DNA from: Mucilaginibacter oryzae
GTDB lineage: Bacteria > Bacteroidota > Bacteroidia > Sphingobacteriales > Sphingobacteriaceae
Direction: 5' to 3'
Length of the DNA stretch: 64,000 nt
NCBI RefSeq assembly: GCF_003148845.1
Contig: NZ_QGHA01000005.1
Location: 428,795-492,794, forward strand
Shown here: positions 1-9,696 of the stretch, in pieces
Layout of the letters: each line of letters begins with the position of its first letter
Numbering within the stretch: the first letter of the stretch is position 1
The notes under the pieces: generated by a model
The model's database searches: none
What the model was told of the DNA's origin: nothing
Seen by the model: only the letters and a program-made list of their open reading frames with translations
Translations under genes and position numbers: made by a program

Positions 1-1
1 T

Positions 2-739
2 ATTGCTGAAATTACAATCGGCGACGGTAAAGCTGCCAACGAAAATGAATCTACCGCAGGCGATAATACTTACTCAAAACAGTTAGGTTTACCAAATGGT
101 TATGACTTAAATGGTGGCGCAACCGATATCTCTAAAGCGCCCGGTTATCCTGGTGCAACTCCGGCAGCAAGCGCAACCGATGCGCCCGCACCACTTGGAA
201 AATACTCACGACCAAGGTTGCAGGTTTACTATACCTCGTCTGCTAACATTAACCCTGTTGATAAAAGCACCATTAACATGTTGTTAACTTACGGCGAAAC
301 CGAATTATTACTCGCCGAAGCTTCAACAAGGGGCTGGAACACCGGAAGCGCAGCTACACACTATGCCAACGCGCTTGCAGCTGATATGAAATCAATAGCA
401 CAAATCAATACCGCCGCTACTATTGATGCCGCCACCATTGCAGCGTACGTTGCTGCACACCCCTTGGTTAGCGCTACAGCACTTCAGCAAATTAACATGG
501 AGTACTGGGTTGAAACTTCAAGCTTATTCATGTTTAACGAAAACTGGACTAACTGGAGAAGATCAGGTTATCCTGTGTTAACCCCGGTTGTTTACTCTGC
601 ACAATTTGATACGCAAATCCCGCGCCGTGTAATTTACCCTATCAACTTGCCGTCAACCAACCCTAAAGGTTTGGCAAGTGGTGTCGCTTCATTATCTGAT
701 GGTGATAAATTTTCATCACGTGTTTGGTGGGATAAATAA
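2..739 (+). CDS. SusD/RagB-like nutrient-binding outer membrane lipoprotein, C-terminal part
   Basis: The reading frame is open from the left edge of the window, so the lipoprotein signal and N-terminal half are missing; about 245 residues are visible. The segment with LLAEAS and the late block NENWTNWRRSGYP resemble the C-terminal part of the SusD_2 branch of SusD/RagB proteins. These sit on the cell surface and capture glycans or peptides for a TonB-dependent SusC transporter, which would be expected just upstream, outside the window. The substrate cannot be told. A strong terminator follows directly, so this is the last gene of its operon. Confidence 0.85.
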   Translation: MAEITIGDGKAANENESTAGDNTYSKQLGLPNGYDLNGGATDISKAPGYPGATPAASATDAPAPLGKYSRPRLQVYYTSSANINPVDKSTINMLLTYGETELLLAEASTRGWNTGSAATHYANALAADMKSIAQINTAATIDAATIAAYVAAHPLVSATALQQINMEYWVETSSLFMFNENWTNWRRSGYPVLTPVVYSAQFDTQIPRRVIYPINLPSTNPKGLASGVASLSDGDKFSSRVWWDK

Positions 740-765
740 TCCCCCCGCATAACTACTTTTAAAAA

Positions 766-798
766 CAAGGCTATGGTTTCATAGCCTTGTTTTATTTT
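766..798 (+). terminator. Rho-independent terminator after the SusD-like gene
   Basis: A perfect 10-bp stem (766-775 with 780-789) with a four-base loop is followed by a T-rich run. It lies 27 bases after the stop codon. Confidence 0.85.
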
Positions 799-921
799 AC
801 AACAAAAGGATTAGCAATCCGGTTGCCGCTTATCAACCAAAATGGTTATTTTTATATCCCCTGCAACCGGAAATTTATTAAGCTATTGATGATGTGCTGT
901 TCTTCCCCCCTTTTTAATTTA

Positions 922-3900
922 ATGATTAAAAACTTAAAAGCCGCAGGCATTGCGGCTGTAATGAGCCTACCCGGCTTTACCGCTAACGCCCAGCAACCGC
1001 TATTTAAACTACTCAGCCCCGAAGAAACCAATATTAAGTTCCGTAACGATTTGGTTGAAGATGAAAAACTCAACGTATTATCGTACGAGTACCTTTACAA
1101 CGGTGGCGGCGTTGCTGTTGGCGATATCAATAATGATGGCCTTGAAGATTTGTTTTTTACCGGCAACCAGGGACCGAACAAGCTTTACCTTAATTTAGGC
1201 AAACTAAAGTTTAAAGATATTACCCAACAAGCCGGCGATGGCCTTGCAGGCAGGCCGGGCGATTGGAAAACCGGCGTTACCATGGCCGATGTTAACGGCG
1301 ACGGCCTTTTAGACATTTATGTATGCTACTCGGGCCTTGGCGATAATGCCAAACGCCGCAACCAGCTTTTTATCAATAAAGGCAATAACAAATTTGTTGA
1401 ACAGGCTAAAGAGTACGGCCTTGATGATCCGGGTTACAGTACCCAGGCCGTATTTTTTGATTATAATAATGATGGCAAGCTGGACATGTTCCTGCTTAAC
1501 CACAATGTTAAAAAAATAAGCAACCTGGAATTTGCGCAGGCCAAAGCCCAAACCGACGAACTGGCCAGCAATAAGCTTTTTGAAAACCAGGGCGGCCACT
1601 TTGTTGATGTATCGCAAAAAGCGGGCATCATTCAAAATCCGCTTACTTTTGGCCTTGGCGTAGCCATTGCCGACATTAATAAGGATGGTTACCAGGATAT
1701 TTACGTAACCAACGATTACAACGAACCCGACTACCTGTACATCAATAACGGCGACGGCACCTTTAGCGAAGACAGTAAAAAATGCTTCAAACACCTCTCC
1801 CAGTTTTCGATGGGGGTTGATATTGCCGACATCAATAATGATGGCAATGCCGATGTGATGACATTGGATATGCTGCCACCCGATAACCGCCGCCAAAAGT
1901 TGTTACAATTGCAGGAAAACTATGAATCGTTTGAGCTGATGCTAAACCAGGGCCTGTACAAACAATACATGCGCAACATGTTGCAGCTGAATAACGGCGA
2001 CGGAACTTTTAGCGAAATAGGACAACTGGCAGGTGTATCCAATACAGACTGGAGCTGGTGCCCGCTCATTGCCGATTTTGACAATGATGGCTATAAAGAT
2101 ATTTTTATATCAAACGGTTACCTGCGCGATTACACTAATAAAGACTTTTTACGGTATTGGGGCGATTACAAGCTCAAAAAGGCGATGAACCGCGAGCCCT
2201 TCCTGCTGATGGACCTGGTAAAGGCCATGCCATCCACTACCCTATCCGATTATATCTTTCAAAACAATCATAACCTTACTTTTACCGATAAAAAGCTTGA
2301 CTGGGGCATTAACAGGCCCGGGATCTCCAGCGGTGCGGTTTATGCTGACCTGGACAATGATGGCGACCTTGACCTGGTAACCAATAACATCAATGCCGAG
2401 GCATCTGTATTTCAAAATACAGCTACCGAAAGCGGTAAAAACCGGTACCTGAGTATTAACCTCAAACAACCATCGGGCAATACAAACGCCATTGGCTCAA
2501 AGGTATTTGTTTACACCGGCAAGCAGCTGCAGTACCAGGAGGTTAACCCTAACCGCGGGTATCTTTCGCGCGTATCAACCATATTAAACTTTGGCTTAGG
2601 TACTAACCAACAGGCTGATTCTGTGCGGATCATATGGCCCGATAAAACATCGCAGTTATTAACCAACGTTAAGGCTAACCAACGCCTTGATATCGTTTAT
2701 AAACCCGGTAGTACTGTCTATAACGCGGCAACAACCGCCGCCGCCAAACCAATATTTAGCCAAAGCAAAGCGCTAATTGATTTTACGCATAACGAAAACA
2801 CCATTAACGATTTTAAACGCCAGCCATTGATGCTGTTCATGAACTCGAAAACAGGGCCGGTAATTGTTAAGGGTGATGTGAATAAAGACGGGTTAGAAGA
2901 TCTGTTCATCGCAGGCGACCAAACCAATCCGGGCCGCGTTTACATTCAGAAAGCCGGTGGTACATACACGGTTCAGGAAATAACCGATATGAACAAGGAA
3001 AACACATCGGCCGCGGCATTTTTTGATGCAAACGGCGATGGGTTTCCTGATCTGTATATTGCCAAAGGCGGCTATAGCCTGTTAGAACCCGGCGCGAATG
3101 AGTTACAGGATAAGCTTTACCTTAACGACGGCAAAGGTAACTTTAGTTATTCAAGCACATCTTTGCCGGTGTTAACCGGCAGCAGCAAATCATGCGTGCG
3201 GCCCTGCGATTATAACGGCGATGGCAAAATGGATGTGTTTGTAGGCTCGGGCGTAACGCCGGGTTACTACCCAACGGCGCCTAAAAGCTACCTGTTAACC
3301 AATATCGGCGGCGGGCAATTCCAGGTTACTGACGCGCCTTTTGCAAACGTAGGCATGATCAAAGATGCCCAATGGGTTGATCTTGATGGCGACGGGCGTA
3401 AAGACCTGATTATTTGTGGTGAGTTTATGCCGATAATGGTATTCGGCAATAAGAAAACCGGCTTTGTGGATGAAACGGCAAAGTATTTCGACAAGCCTGA
3501 AAGCGGCTTTTGGAACAGCATTACCATTGCCGATGTAGATGGCGATGGCAAACCCGATATGATAGCCGGGAACCTTGGGCAAAACACCCAGATCCAGGCG
3601 AGCGCTGCTCAACCTGCCGAAATGTATTTTGCCGATTTTGACGGGAATGGTTCTATCGACCCTTTCTTTAATTTTTATATCCAGGGTGTAAGCTATCCCT
3701 TTGTGAGTCGCGATGAACTGAACGACCAGATTTACCCCATGCGTAAGCGCTTTGGTTCATACAAAGCCTATTGCGACGCCACCATGAAAGATATTTTCAC
3801 ACCCGAGGAGTTGGCCAAAGCAACGAGGCTGACTGTTAATGAGGTAGAAACAAGCCTTTTCCTTAACCGGGGCGGCAAATTTGTTAAGGAAGGTTTGCCT

Positions 3901-4206
3901 TTGCAGGCGCAATTCTCCTCGGTATCTGCTATCATTTCCGGCGATTTTACCCACGATGGCAAAACAGATTTATTGTTGCTGGGCAACCATTCGGATAACC
4001 GGTTAAAACTGGGAAGTTTTGACGCCAACTATGGTTGCCTGCTTACCGGCGACGGTAAAGGTGGTTTTACCTACCAGCCGCAAACATCATCGGGGCTGTG
4101 TGTAAACGGCGACGTAAAATCGGCAATGGAAATCAAAATAAATGGGGCCAAATACCTGATGATAGGTGCATCAGGCCAGGCATTACAGTTTTATAAGGAG
4201 AATTGA
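922..4206 (+). CDS. FG-GAP/VCBS repeat protein with ASPIC/UnbV domain (CRTAC1 family)
   Basis: A secreted protein of about 1,094 residues. The ATG at 922 is preferred because it begins a standard Sec signal peptide ending in ANA-QQ. The longer frame opens with a TTG at 787 inside the preceding terminator; an ATG at 889 is a weaker option. Many calcium-binding type repeats of the form DINNDG, DVNGDG and DLDNDGDLD occur in two blocks, as in integrin-like beta propellers. Between them, at about residues 520-593, lies an ASPIC/UnbV-like domain. Such proteins are common next to SusCD loci in Bacteroidota, but their biochemical role is largely unknown. The haloperoxidase-type gene follows 100 bases downstream and may be co-transcribed. 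Confidence 0.88.
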   Translation: MIKNLKAAGIAAVMSLPGFTANAQQPLFKLLSPEETNIKFRNDLVEDEKLNVLSYEYLYNGGGVAVGDINNDGLEDLFFTGNQGPNKLYLNLGKLKFKDITQQAGDGLAGRPGDWKTGVTMADVNGDGLLDIYVCYSGLGDNAKRRNQLFINKGNNKFVEQAKEYGLDDPGYSTQAVFFDYNNDGKLDMFLLNHNVKKISNLEFAQAKAQTDELASNKLFENQGGHFVDVSQKAGIIQNPLTFGLGVAIADINKDGYQDIYVTNDYNEPDYLYINNGDGTFSEDSKKCFKHLSQFSMGVDIADINNDGNADVMTLDMLPPDNRRQKLLQLQENYESFELMLNQGLYKQYMRNMLQLNNGDGTFSEIGQLAGVSNTDWSWCPLIADFDNDGYKDIFISNGYLRDYTNKDFLRYWGDYKLKKAMNREPFLLMDLVKAMPSTTLSDYIFQNNHNLTFTDKKLDWGINRPGISSGAVYADLDNDGDLDLVTNNINAEASVFQNTATESGKNRYLSINLKQPSGNTNAIGSKVFVYTGKQLQYQEVNPNRGYLSRVSTILNFGLGTNQQADSVRIIWPDKTSQLLTNVKANQRLDIVYKPGSTVYNAATTAAAKPIFSQSKALIDFTHNENTINDFKRQPLMLFMNSKTGPVIVKGDVNKDGLEDLFIAGDQTNPGRVYIQKAGGTYTVQEITDMNKENTSAAAFFDANGDGFPDLYIAKGGYSLLEPGANELQDKLYLNDGKGNFSYSSTSLPVLTGSSKSCVRPCDYNGDGKMDVFVGSGVTPGYYPTAPKSYLLTNIGGGQFQVTDAPFANVGMIKDAQWVDLDGDGRKDLIICGEFMPIMVFGNKKTGFVDETAKYFDKPESGFWNSITIADVDGDGKPDMIAGNLGQNTQIQASAAQPAEMYFADFDGNGSIDPFFNFYIQGVSYPFVSRDELNDQIYPMRKRFGSYKAYCDATMKDIFTPEELAKATRLTVNEVETSLFLNRGGKFVKEGLPLQAQFSSVSAIISGDFTHDGKTDLLLLGNHSDNRLKLGSFDANYGCLLTGDGKGGFTYQPQTSSGLCVNGDVKSAMEIKINGAKYLMIGASGQALQFYKEN

Positions 4207-4300
4207 TAAGTTGAAAGTACGAAGTCTTCAGTTCAAAGTCATACCGATCTGTCTGCCACTTAAAACTTAAAACTTCAGATTTAAGACTAAAGACTTAAAA
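4207..4300. repeat. Imperfect intergenic inverted repeat made of short words
   Basis: The gap between the FG-GAP gene and the haloperoxidase-type gene consists almost wholly of variants of the word ACTT/AAGT (GAAGTCTTCAG, TTCAAAGTC, ACTTAAAACTT, AGACTAAAGACTT). The left half (4207-4240) and right half (4258-4300) are loosely complementary. The pairing is imperfect. It is one of several such gaps in the window. Confidence 0.5.
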
Positions 4301-4305
4301 ATAAC

Positions 4306-5643
4306 ATGATTAAACGAATATCCATATTAATATTAGCGCTGACCGGTACATCCGCTTACGCGCAAAAAAACAAGAAACAGCCGCTTCCGTACCTGCAAAT
4401 TGACAAGGCTATTAATGCTGTTTCGGGCGTAATGATCCATGACGTGGTAAACCCGCCTGCCGCGTCACGCTATTATGCCTATGTAACGTTAGGGGCTTAT
4501 AACCTGGTTAGCCTTAATAATAAAAACATAGTACCTGTAGCCCGTTTTATCAAAAGCTACAACCAGGACAACCAGATCAGTATCCCCGCCCCAAAATACG
4601 ACTACCGTATTGCCGCTATGTATTGCATACTGGAAACAGGCAAACAAATGCTGCCATCGGGCTATATGCTGCAGGACGATGAAGATAAATACCTCGAATT
4701 GCTTAAAGAAAATGGCATTAATGACGATATAATCAAACAATCGGTAGCGGCGGCAACCGAAATGGCGGCTAAGGTGATCAAATACTCAAAATCAGATAAT
4801 TACAGCAAATTAAGCGGACTTTTGAGGTATTCGCCTATAAAAGGCGGTAAAAACTGGTTCCCTACCCCGCCCATGTATATGGAGGCTGTTGAACCCAACT
4901 GGAAAACGATAAGGCCGATGTTTATCGATTCGTCGGACCAGTTTGTGCCCGTGCGGCCAACTCCTTTTAGCACCGATACCGCCAGCGCCTTTTACAAAGA
5001 AGCAATAGCGGTTTATAAGATCTCGAAAAACATGTCGGTTGAGCAAAACATGATCGCTAATTTTTGGGATTGTAACCCCTTTGCGGTCACTACCTCGGGC
5101 CACATGATGATCGGGTTTAAAAAAATAAGTCCCGGGGGGCACTGGATGAATATTGTAGGTATAGCCGTAAAAAAAGCCGGTTTAAGTTTCGACAGGTCTA
5201 TCGAGGTGGCTACGTTGGTGGCCATGACCGAGATGGATGCCTTTATCAGTTGCTGGGATGAAAAATACCGCAGCAACGGTATCCGCCCCGAAACTTTTAT
5301 TAACAAGTATATTGACATTAAATGGGCTCCGCTGCTGCAAACCCCGCCTTTTCCTGAATATCCGAGCGGACACGCGGTATTATCCAATTCATCGGCGGGA
5401 GTGCTGAGTTATTTATTGGGCGATAAGTTCACTTTTACCGATGATTCTGAGATTCCATATGGTGTTGGGCCCAGGGAATTTAAGTCATTTAATCAAGCGG
5501 CCGAAGAAGCCTCCATATCGCGCTTTTATGGCGGCATCCACTTTACCGACGCTATTGTTAACGGCAATAAACAAGGCAGGGATGTAGCCGAAGTGGTGAT
5601 TAAAAAATTAAAAGCTGCCGGGGTAACCCGTTTGAGTTATTGA
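4306..5643 (+). CDS. Vanadium-dependent haloperoxidase / PAP2-superfamily protein
   Basis: 445 residues with a Sec signal peptide (cleavage near SAYA-Q), so the product is exported. The vanadate/phosphate-binding motifs of the superfamily are present in order: RPETF near residue 327, YPSGHA near 353-358, and SRFYGGIHF at about 405-413, followed by an Asp. These bind vanadate in haloperoxidases and phosphate in related acid phosphatases. Sequence alone does not settle halide oxidation versus phosphatase activity, nor which halide. The gene follows the ASPIC/UnbV gene on the same strand. A bidirectional terminator separates it from the convergent threonine aldolase gene. Confidence 0.85.
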   Translation: MIKRISILILALTGTSAYAQKNKKQPLPYLQIDKAINAVSGVMIHDVVNPPAASRYYAYVTLGAYNLVSLNNKNIVPVARFIKSYNQDNQISIPAPKYDYRIAAMYCILETGKQMLPSGYMLQDDEDKYLELLKENGINDDIIKQSVAAATEMAAKVIKYSKSDNYSKLSGLLRYSPIKGGKNWFPTPPMYMEAVEPNWKTIRPMFIDSSDQFVPVRPTPFSTDTASAFYKEAIAVYKISKNMSVEQNMIANFWDCNPFAVTTSGHMMIGFKKISPGGHWMNIVGIAVKKAGLSFDRSIEVATLVAMTEMDAFISCWDEKYRSNGIRPETFINKYIDIKWAPLLQTPPFPEYPSGHAVLSNSSAGVLSYLLGDKFTFTDDSEIPYGVGPREFKSFNQAAEEASISRFYGGIHFTDAIVNGNKQGRDVAEVVIKKLKAAGVTRLSY

Positions 5644-5708
5644 AATTTGGAAGTCCCTATAACTTCTGCTATAAACCTGCGAAGAGAAAATAAATAATTG
5701 AAAACAAA

Positions 5709-5740
5709 AACGCCGCTGCTTATCTGCAACGGCGTTTTTT
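5709..5740. terminator. Bidirectional terminator between convergent genes
   Basis: A stem AACGCCG/CGGCGTT with A-rich left and T-rich right flanks lies between the haloperoxidase-type gene (plus) and the threonine aldolase gene (minus). It can serve both. Confidence 0.75.
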
Positions 5741-5742
5741 GT

Positions 5743-6756
5743 TTAAAGCGACTTTAAAATGTCGATGGTGTATTCCACCTGCTCCGGGTGTACGTCAAGG
5801 TGGGTTACAAAACGGATACGGTGTTTACCGGTATCGCTGGCTTTAATGCCCTTTTCGGCAAGCTTTGCCAATACAAGGGCAGCGGGCTCAACCGTATCAA
5901 AAAGTACGATATTGGTTTGCACCGGGATCACGCTGCTTACCCACGGCAAACGGCCAAGTTCCTCGCCCAATATAGCCGCGTGGGCATGATCAATTTTTAG
6001 GCGTTCTATATGATGATCGAGCGCGTAAATAGCAGCCGCGGCTAAAAACCCGCCCTGGCGTATTCCCCCGCCTAATACCTTACGGATGCGGCGGGCATAT
6101 TTTATGGTTTCCTTGTCGGCCAGTAAAACGGAGCCAACCGGAGCGCCTAAACCTTTTGACAAACAAACGGAGATACCATTAAAATATTTACCATAGTCAA
6201 TGGCAGCATCGCCGGTATGTGTAAGGGCATTGAAGATCCTTGCCCCGTCGAGGTGCAGCTTTAAGTTTTTATCTGTGCAGAGCTTTGCAATAGGCACGAT
6301 ATCGTTCAATGTATAGCAACTACCGCCACCCTTGTTAACCGTATTTTCCAGTACAACCAGGCTGGTATGCGGGTAATGGATATTTTCGGCGTTAATCTCC
6401 GGTTCTATCATTTCGGCGGTCAGGATTCCTCGGTAGCCTTCAAGCAAACGGGTCGAAACGCCCGAATTAAAAGCTATGCCGCCACCCTCGTAACGGTAAA
6501 CATGGGCGGTTTGGTCGGCAATCAGCTCATCAAGCGGCTGAGTGAAGCATTTAATGGCAATCTGGTTGGTCATGGTGCCCGACGGGCAAAATATACCCGC
6601 TTCCATACCAAATATGGCCGCAGCTTTGGCTTCGAGGGCATTTATGGTTTCATCCTCGCCAAACACATCATCACCTACTTTGGCGCTCCACATGGCCTCG
6701 AGCATGCCCGGCGTTGGTTTGGTTACGGTATCGCTTCGTAAATCGACAGTGATCAT
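5743..6756 (-). CDS. ltaE: Low-specificity L-threonine aldolase
   Basis: A PLP enzyme of fold type I that splits L-threonine or allo-threonine into glycine and acetaldehyde. The 337-residue protein starts at the ATG at 6756, giving MITVDLRSDTVTKP, the typical N-terminus of this family (beta-eliminating lyase domain). A longer open frame continues 80 codons upstream into the divergent gene and is not used. The PLP lysine lies in CLSKGLGAPVGS near residue 199. HLDGARIFNA and the DDVFGEDET segment are also family hallmarks. The gene is transcribed alone, divergent from the glycine-rich secreted protein gene 49 bases away. Confidence 0.93.
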   Translation of the reverse strand: MITVDLRSDTVTKPTPGMLEAMWSAKVGDDVFGEDETINALEAKAAAIFGMEAGIFCPSGTMTNQIAIKCFTQPLDELIADQTAHVYRYEGGGIAFNSGVSTRLLEGYRGILTAEMIEPEINAENIHYPHTSLVVLENTVNKGGGSCYTLNDIVPIAKLCTDKNLKLHLDGARIFNALTHTGDAAIDYGKYFNGISVCLSKGLGAPVGSVLLADKETIKYARRIRKVLGGGIRQGGFLAAAAIYALDHHIERLKIDHAHAAILGEELGRLPWVSSVIPVQTNIVLFDTVEPAALVLAKLAEKGIKASDTGKHRIRFVTHLDVHPEQVEYTIDILKSL

Positions 6757-6805
6757 ATTAAAATTATATTTTTTTCGTTCTTTGTAGCAGTATTCAAAAC
6801 TTGTT

Positions 6806-7489
6806 ATGCGCTCAATTTTAATCATTTTATTTTTCATGCTGTGTTTTGTATCAGCATTTTCGCAAAAATGGCAACCGGGTAGCTTTACGGATATCAAAGG
6901 CAACCGTGAAACCGGCCTGATCCGCACCAACCCTCCGGGCAAAGGCCCTATAAAGGATGAAGGATTTATAGAATTTAAAGAAAACGAAAAAACCAATCCT
7001 TATAAACTAAGCGCCAGCGACCTCCAATCGTACGTGGCCGGGAAGGACAGCTTTGTGGTAGCCCATGCCCCGGCCAATGAAACCTGGGCCAAAGAGGAAA
7101 CCGATTTTGTACAGGTAGTGCTTGACGAAGCTGTAAAACTTTATATGACCAAAGGCGGCAAAGGCGGCGGCGGAAGCGGTTTTGGTATTACGCCAGGTAT
7201 TTCGGCAGGTTACGGAAGTGGCGGCTACGGCGGCGGACTTGGCGGCGGCATCGGCATTAACCTCGGTGGCGGCGGTGGTCGCGGCGGGAGTTCAAAAACC
7301 ATTTACTACTATGGCGAAAACACGGCCGCCATGAAACGCCTTACCGACGAAAATTTTGAAGACATTATGAGCGATATAATGGGCGATGAACCCGAGGCCG
7401 TTGATAAAATTCACGAACATAAGTACACTTTAAGAAACATAGATAAACTGCTGGCTTATTTTGCCGAATTGCAAAAGGCCCGGAAATAA
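6806..7489 (+). CDS. Secreted protein with glycine-rich linker, unknown function
   Basis: 227 residues. An N-terminal hydrophobic signal peptide ends near FSQ. Residues about 25-110 form a mixed domain, followed by a low-complexity glycine stretch (about 115-165, GGG and GYG runs), and then a charged helical tail. I do not recognise the family with certainty. The folded N-terminal part (a DIKGN-like start and an LxxxDLxxY motif) resembles secreted Bacteroidota proteins of unknown function. The glycine linker suggests a flexible or surface-exposed protein. It is monocistronic, with its own terminator. Confidence 0.7.
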   Translation: MRSILIILFFMLCFVSAFSQKWQPGSFTDIKGNRETGLIRTNPPGKGPIKDEGFIEFKENEKTNPYKLSASDLQSYVAGKDSFVVAHAPANETWAKEETDFVQVVLDEAVKLYMTKGGKGGGGSGFGITPGISAGYGSGGYGGGLGGGIGINLGGGGGRGGSSKTIYYYGENTAAMKRLTDENFEDIMSDIMGDEPEAVDKIHEHKYTLRNIDKLLAYFAELQKARK

Positions 7490-7510
7490 TTACTTACATT
7501 TTCTTTATAA

Positions 7511-7546
7511 AAAGCCCGTTTAAAACAAATTTAAACGGGCTTTTTT
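7511..7546 (+). terminator. Strong rho-independent terminator
   Basis: A perfect 14-bp stem (7511-7524 with 7530-7543) and a five-base loop, followed by a T run. Confidence 0.88.
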
Positions 7547-7716
7547 CTTCCTCTCCCTCACCGGGTTACGCACAAATGTCAATTAATTAAAAACTATTAG
7601 ACGTAATTACCAGTTATTAAACTATAGTAATTAACCAATTAAATAACTTTTAATTAATTATATTGACAAAAACGGCTACTCATTTACATTTTATTACTAA
7701 CAAAAACAGAAAGAAG

Positions 7717-8307
7717 ATGAACATGAAAAAGTCAGTTTTAATAGCCGTTACTTCGGTAGCCATCGGATTTTTTACTACACAGGCGATGGCCCAAACACAG
7801 GATACCACTAAAAAAGATACTGCTAAAACAACTGCCGCTCCTGCTGCAACATCAACAGCCGCCGCATCGGGCGATGTGGTTGGCGTAATGTCTACTTCAA
7901 CCAATTACGCGCCGATGGCCCTTGCCATAAAATCGGCCCAGTTAGAGCCAACCTTGCAGGCTGCAGGTCCGTTCACCATATTTGCACCAAATGATGTAGC
8001 ATTCAGCAAATTGCCGAAAGCGCAGTTTGATGATTTAATGAAAAACCCGGCCAAATTTGCCCCGATCCTGAAATACCATGTGGTTGCAGGTAAATACACC
8101 AAAGCGGATATCATTAAGGCATTGAGCGCCGGTAAAGGCAAAGCAGATTTAAAAACCATCGACGGGCAAACGCTGCACCTATCCGTAAATGATAAAAGCA
8201 ACCTGCAGATTACCGATGCCAAAGGCAACGCGGTACTGGTTACCGCTTTCGACACAGAGGCGAGCAATGGCGTGGTACACGGAATTAATGGCATCATGAT
8301 GCCTTAA
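7717..8307 (+). CDS. Fasciclin (FAS1) domain secreted protein
   Basis: 196 residues from the ATG at 7717; an ATG two codons later is possible. An AGAAAGAAG purine run precedes it. The signal peptide ends AMA-Q, followed by a Thr/Ala/Lys-rich linker to about residue 50 and then one FAS1 domain. FAS1 hallmarks are present: GPFTIFAPND, AFSKLP, LKYHVV and a final NGVVHGINGIMMP. FAS1 domains mediate adhesion in matrix proteins; the bacterial partners are generally unknown. The frame is open further upstream from 7663, but those codons precede a clear signal peptide and are excluded. Confidence 0.9.
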   Translation: MNMKKSVLIAVTSVAIGFFTTQAMAQTQDTTKKDTAKTTAAPAATSTAAASGDVVGVMSTSTNYAPMALAIKSAQLEPTLQAAGPFTIFAPNDVAFSKLPKAQFDDLMKNPAKFAPILKYHVVAGKYTKADIIKALSAGKGKADLKTIDGQTLHLSVNDKSNLQITDAKGNAVLVTAFDTEASNGVVHGINGIMMP

Positions 8308-8346
8308 TAATCAATAAGTGTTTTTTTAAATTTTAAATCCAGGAAG

Positions 8347-8378
8347 GGCCCGGTTATAATATAACCGGGTCTTTTCTT
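8347..8378 (+). terminator. Rho-independent terminator after the fasciclin gene
   Basis: An 11-bp stem with one G-U pair (8347-8357 with 8361-8371), a tight AAT loop and a T-rich tail. Confidence 0.8.
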
Positions 8379-8463
8379 TTTTGCTGATACGCGCATTGTC
8401 ATAGGGATTTATTTCTTTGCCCGCCCTAAATGCAGGTATCAGTAGCATTTTTACAGCATCGCG

Positions 8464-8970
8464 TTAAGAGCTTAATTTTTTATTTTGTTTGTCGGCTATT
8501 AATACCAAGGGTAAACCTATGCAAATTATCAGCGTTGCCATGCCTGTTAATATGGTTGTAACCGGGATATGATAACCCGCTTTCATAGTAATTTTACTAT
8601 GCGGCACAACACCCAGGTTCATCACGATCCAGGCAGCTATCCCATAAATAAAAGCCACAGCATATTTATTCTTCAACCCGTTTAAAAAGAAAGGATAAGC
8701 CAGGTAAAAAGCCGCGCTGAAAGCTAAAGCGATAATATAATGGAATAATACCCCGGCCACAATCATTTCAGTGCCGCCGCCAAAAGCCGCCGGACCGAAT
8801 GCGCCGCTGGCTATAAACTTAAAAATAACCGCCGGGTTGAGCTTATAGTTTATCAGCATAGTCGCAAGTCCATCAAGCGTACCGGTAATAAAACCTGCAA
8901 ACAGGATATTTTTGAGTTTACTTTTTTGATTTTGACCTATACTTGCCGCCATACCGGATATTTTGCCCAA
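8464..8970 (-). CDS. Small integral membrane protein, unknown function
   Basis: Up to 168 residues with about four transmembrane helices (GFITGTLDGLATML, IIALAFSAAFYLAYPFF, VAFIYGIAAWIVMNLGV and a C-terminal LTGMATLIICIGLPLVLI) and a basic tail. The start is uncertain: 8970 or the internal ATG at 8952. Either way the gene is divergent from the next plus-strand gene. It resembles small DUF-type membrane proteins of Bacteroidota. I cannot assign a family or function. Confidence 0.65.
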   Translation of the reverse strand: MGKISGMAASIGQNQKSKLKNILFAGFITGTLDGLATMLINYKLNPAVIFKFIASGAFGPAAFGGGTEMIVAGVLFHYIIALAFSAAFYLAYPFFLNGLKNKYAVAFIYGIAAWIVMNLGVVPHSKITMKAGYHIPVTTILTGMATLIICIGLPLVLIADKQNKKLSS

Positions 8971-9040
8971 ACATAAAACTAAAGTTCAGAAACCGCTCAA
9001 AACAACATGCTTTTATTACACTTTGAATTATCTTAGCGGT

Positions 9041-9673
9041 ATGAAACCGCCTGTCACCATCGAGATACCAAAACTTTTAAGTAAAGAACCTTATAAAAAA
9101 GTGACAGTTACTGAAGATGGCATCACTATAGATACACCACCAAACGGCAACCCTGTTGTTATCCCGGCCGATGAGCTTTTAGCTTTCAGGTTCAGCTTTA
9201 AGGGTATAAGAGGAAGGGCTTTTATTATTGGCAGGCATTTTACCATCGAACTTAAAACCATCCATAAAAAAAGCGTTATTCTTAAATTTAGCAGTTATTA
9301 CGGTCTACGTAAAAAAGTTTATAGTAAAAACTGGGCTGATACGGTTAACGGTATTTGGGAGTACTTTTTTTCAAAGCGGCACACGGAACTTTACAAAAGG
9401 TTTAAAGCCGGCGAAAGTTTTGAACTTTGCGGAATGGACTTCGGTAAAGACAGTATTGGCTGGGAAAATAAAATTTGGCTCAATATCCAGGATGTAGGTA
9501 TAAGCTATTATCGCCACTATTTTATGGTTTACAATAAGCAGGATAAAAACCAGCAAAAAGGCTACGCTTATGCACAGGATTGGAACGCGTTGGTATTAAA
9601 GTATTTGCTTAAAACAATTACAGAGGCCTATCAAACAGAGTCATCGGGCACTATTTCAACTGTTCGCTCATAA
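9041..9673 (+). CDS. Conserved hypothetical protein
   Basis: 210 residues, starting at MKPPVTIEIPK. The open frame extends 26 codons upstream, but that part overlaps the start of the divergent membrane protein gene and looks non-coding. It has no signal peptide or membrane segment. The first 100 residues are rich in beta-strand-forming residues (a GITIDTPPNGNPVVIPADELLAF-type pattern reminiscent of PH-like or YcxB-like folds, a weak guess). The remainder is mixed, with several aromatic residues. The function is unknown. Confidence 0.65.
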   Translation: MKPPVTIEIPKLLSKEPYKKVTVTEDGITIDTPPNGNPVVIPADELLAFRFSFKGIRGRAFIIGRHFTIELKTIHKKSVILKFSSYYGLRKKVYSKNWADTVNGIWEYFFSKRHTELYKRFKAGESFELCGMDFGKDSIGWENKIWLNIQDVGISYYRHYFMVYNKQDKNQQKGYAYAQDWNALVLKYLLKTITEAYQTESSGTISTVRS

Positions 9674-9696
9674 AGTAAAAAAGCCTGCTCCTTTAA

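Noticed and set aside
787..921. N-terminal extension of the FG-GAP protein from a TTG at 787
   Set aside because: The TTG lies inside the preceding terminator hairpin, and a proper signal peptide begins at the ATG at 922.
1309..1896. Minus-strand 195-codon open frame inside the FG-GAP gene
   Set aside because: It is antisense to a clear gene and arises from repeated GAT/AAT/GGC codons of the DxDxDG repeats; no signal or homology.
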